A DNA stretch of 64,000 nt from Planctomycetaceae bacterium (GTDB lineage Bacteria > Planctomycetota > Planctomycetia > Pirellulales > Pirellulaceae), in contig JAIYDN010000095.1 in NCBI GenBank assembly GCA_027487485.1, forward strand, positions 31,083-95,082, in the 5' to 3' direction. Made by a program: the position numbers and the translations under genes. Positions within the stretch are counted from its first letter, which is position 1. Each line of letters begins with the position of its first letter. Below are positions 62,405 through 64,000 of this stretch, piece by piece. The notes under the pieces are model-generated. The model did no database searches. It was given only the letters and a program-made list of their open reading frames with translations, and had not been told where the DNA came from.

Positions 62405-63441
62405 CCACTTCGCCACTCCTTTACACCCTGATGGGCTTGCTCTTTGGCACGACCCTTTTAGCCCTAGGTATGGCAATGGGTTTCTGGATGGCGAAACGAG
62501 GTGCAGCGGGTGAGCTAGCCAACGCTGCTCGTGTCACAGTAGAACAACAGAACATGTTGGCTCTGATGCGGAATATGGCCAGCTGGACAAACGATTTTGC
62601 TGGCGATTTCACTCGCTATCAGTCAAAAATGGAATCTCTTTCCCGCGTCGCCGCTGATGGGAAAACCACCAGTACCAAGGAAGGTGTCCAAAAGCTACTC
62701 GATCAAATCGTTAGCGCGAACGAAGCGCTCCAGTCGCGGCTAAACAATGCAGAACTCAAGCTGGAAGACCAGACGAAACAACTGGCTGGATATTTGACGG
62801 AAGCCAGAACGGATGCTCTGACGGGACTTGCTAACCGCAAAGCATTCGACCAGAAGCTGGACGAGTGTTTTCAAAAGTGGCAACAGAAAGGCGCAACGTT
62901 TTCTTTGGCCATGGTCGATGTGGATCATTTCAAAAAGGTCAATGACACCTACGGGCACCCCGCAGGCGATGCCGTGCTAAAAGAAATGGCGACCAGGCTT
63001 GCGGAGATTAAACATGATTCGCTGCTGGTAGCTCGCTACGGTGGCGAGGAATTTGCGATCTTGATCGACGGCCCTGAAACGGGCGCCGCAGCGGTCATGG
63101 AAAGACTACGCAAAAACATCGCTGGAAAAGCGTTCGAAACCGATGGCGTTTCCATTCCGGTCACCATGAGCTGCGGTGTATCGAAAATTTTCGGGGAAGA
63201 TCGTGTTGGCAATCTGGTACGCCGCGCCGACGAAGCTCTTTATAGTGCGAAGATGGGAGGCCGTAACCGAGTCTTCGTGCACAACGGAACCATGTGCGCA
63301 GGGCTGGGCTCTCCATCCAACGATCCAACGGTTTCAGCAACGGCCAAGTCTGATCCTTTGCCCGTCTCGAATGATCTAGAAGAACGCATTCGTTCCAAGT
63401 TCGATCATATCATTGAAAAAGAAGCCGCTCGGCGCGTTTAA
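62401..63441 (+). CDS. Membrane-anchored diguanylate cyclase (GGDEF domain)
   Basis: The 346-residue protein has one N-terminal membrane helix (residues 5-30, LLYTLMGLLFGTTLLALGMA), a helical linker, then a GGDEF domain from about 138 (DALTGLANRKAFDQKL). The active motif is GGEEF in VARYGGEEFAIL, so cyclase activity is predicted. The inhibitory I-site RxxD expected nine residues before the motif is missing (the segment reads HDSLLVARY). Product inhibition may therefore be weak. It overlaps glgC by ATGA. Confidence 0.92.
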   Translation: MTTSPLLYTLMGLLFGTTLLALGMAMGFWMAKRGAAGELANAARVTVEQQNMLALMRNMASWTNDFAGDFTRYQSKMESLSRVAADGKTTSTKEGVQKLLDQIVSANEALQSRLNNAELKLEDQTKQLAGYLTEARTDALTGLANRKAFDQKLDECFQKWQQKGATFSLAMVDVDHFKKVNDTYGHPAGDAVLKEMATRLAEIKHDSLLVARYGGEEFAILIDGPETGAAAVMERLRKNIAGKAFETDGVSIPVTMSCGVSKIFGEDRVGNLVRRADEALYSAKMGGRNRVFVHNGTMCAGLGSPSNDPTVSATAKSDPLPVSNDLEERIRSKFDHIIEKEAARRV

Positions 63442-63478
63442 GCCGCCAGCAAAAATCGCCTCCCCTATCCCAACAACA

Positions 63479-64000
63479 TTACATGATCTCACGATCATTC
63501 AATCTGGCGAAAAAGCGGTCGCGTAAACTCATGTTCATCTTGCTGGCAGCCGTCTCCTTGCGACTACCTTGCTCAACGTCTAAATCGGCCAAAGCCTCGA
63601 ATTCTAATTGAGAGAACGATCCTACTACCGTGCGGACAATGCTCCCTTCGGCAGTCAACAAGCTCGAAGAATCGATTGCTGTTGGATCGCTCAAAATCAG
63701 TTCGCTCGCCTTATTAGTTTTCGAACTCATATCGGCCAATGGCGCCATCAGGGCAAAACCATCCAGCGATGATTCATTGTTCCCACCACCAGTTCCACTT
63801 CCATCTCCATTACCGCCCGCTCCCCCGCCGCTTCCTGAGCCCTCGCTTGGTGTGCCGGCGGCTGGAATCGTGATGTTGTTGAGCAAGATCGCGGTGTTAG
63901 ACACCTTGGCTCGCACGAACGACAAGTCGAGAGCCGTTATCCGACCATCCTTGTTCACGTCACGATCTTCATTGACCGACACAAAGATGGTGTTGGATAC
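63479..64000 (-). CDS. Dockerin/EF-hand-type secreted protein, C-terminal end (partial)
   Basis: The minus-strand frame is open to the right edge of the window, so only the last 173 or so residues are seen. A type I dockerin-like loop DVNKDGRITALDLSFVRAKV has Ca ligands D, N, D. A Gly/Ser-rich linker (GSGSGGGAGGNGDGSG) follows, then a hydrophilic tail without a membrane anchor. Planctomycete proteins with this ending are typically very large and secreted. It is convergent with the GGDEF gene. The bulk of the gene lies outside the window. Confidence 0.75.
   Translation of the reverse strand, partial: VSNTIFVSVNEDRDVNKDGRITALDLSFVRAKVSNTAILLNNITIPAAGTPSEGSGSGGGAGGNGDGSGTGGGNNESSLDGFALMAPLADMSSKTNKASELILSDPTAIDSSSLLTAEGSIVRTVVGSFSQLEFEALADLDVEQGSRKETAASKMNMSLRDRFFARLNDREIM

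Noticed and set aside
1..64000. tRNA, rRNA or CRISPR
   Set aside because: No cloverleaf, conserved rRNA segment or regularly spaced direct repeat array was seen by eye; a tRNAscan and CRISPR search could confirm.

Overview
The window looks like chromosomal DNA of a planctomycete, most like the Pirellulaceae (Rhodopirellula/Blastopirellula group). The evidence is a 1901-residue secreted protein joining VCBS/FG-GAP repeats, a PVC-type dehydrogenase domain, a c-type haem domain and a DUF1080 domain; a second free-standing DUF1080 protein; a sulfatase; a dockerin-like protein end; a PPi-type phosphofructokinase; and the N-terminal LTxFQA-type module that I know from planctomycete kinases. No rRNA, tRNA, CRISPR array, integrase or transposase gene was seen. 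Gene density is high, and most genes stand alone or in short runs on alternating strands.

Layout. 1-6200: the end of a UPF0104 membrane protein, then epmB (EF-P lysylation), gatB, ndk and typA, a translation-flavoured block interrupted by a tandemly duplicated MITE-like repeat. 6570-18700: the giant haem/DUF1080 protein, hemQ, speA (arginine decarboxylase), a degenerate endonuclease/phosphatase-fold protein, an MFS transporter and a gamma-class carbonic anhydrase. 18700-25500: a small helical protein and hemB on the minus strand, then a DUF1080 protein, a dihaem cytochrome c lipoprotein, a NagB/PIG-L fusion and a PhyH oxygenase. 25500-28720: a sulfatase gene bordered by several repeat types. 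28725-38450: a secreted DUF3352-like protein, dgt, an LplT-like MFS carrier with a ferritin-like di-iron protein, a PAS sensor kinase, crcB, and a CD225/DUF2752 pair.

38420-49300 is the most striking region. Eight minus-strand genes are packed with overlaps or tiny gaps: ExbB/TolQ, ExbD, a zinc-ribbon ExbD, a membrane-anchored PQQ-type beta-propeller protein, a TPR plus SBP_bac_5 substrate-binding protein, a secreted coiled protein, a receiver lacking its phospho-acceptor Asp, and a Fur-family regulator. The set reads as a proton-motive-force-driven envelope machine analogous to Tol or Ton, but with no recognisable TolA, Pal or TonB. The propeller protein has the topology expected of a TolA/TolB hybrid.

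49659-64000: a nucleoside-type MFS carrier, a cluster of inverted repeats, terC, an NhaR-type LysR regulator between two HPF/RaiA-like paralogues, PPi-phosphofructokinase, an envelope module (TPR protein plus Wza-like export protein), a GNAT-like protein, glgC overlapping a GGDEF diguanylate cyclase gene, and the 3' end of a dockerin-like secreted protein.

At least four families of short palindromic or inverted-repeat elements fill the intergenic gaps. Two of them recur within the window.
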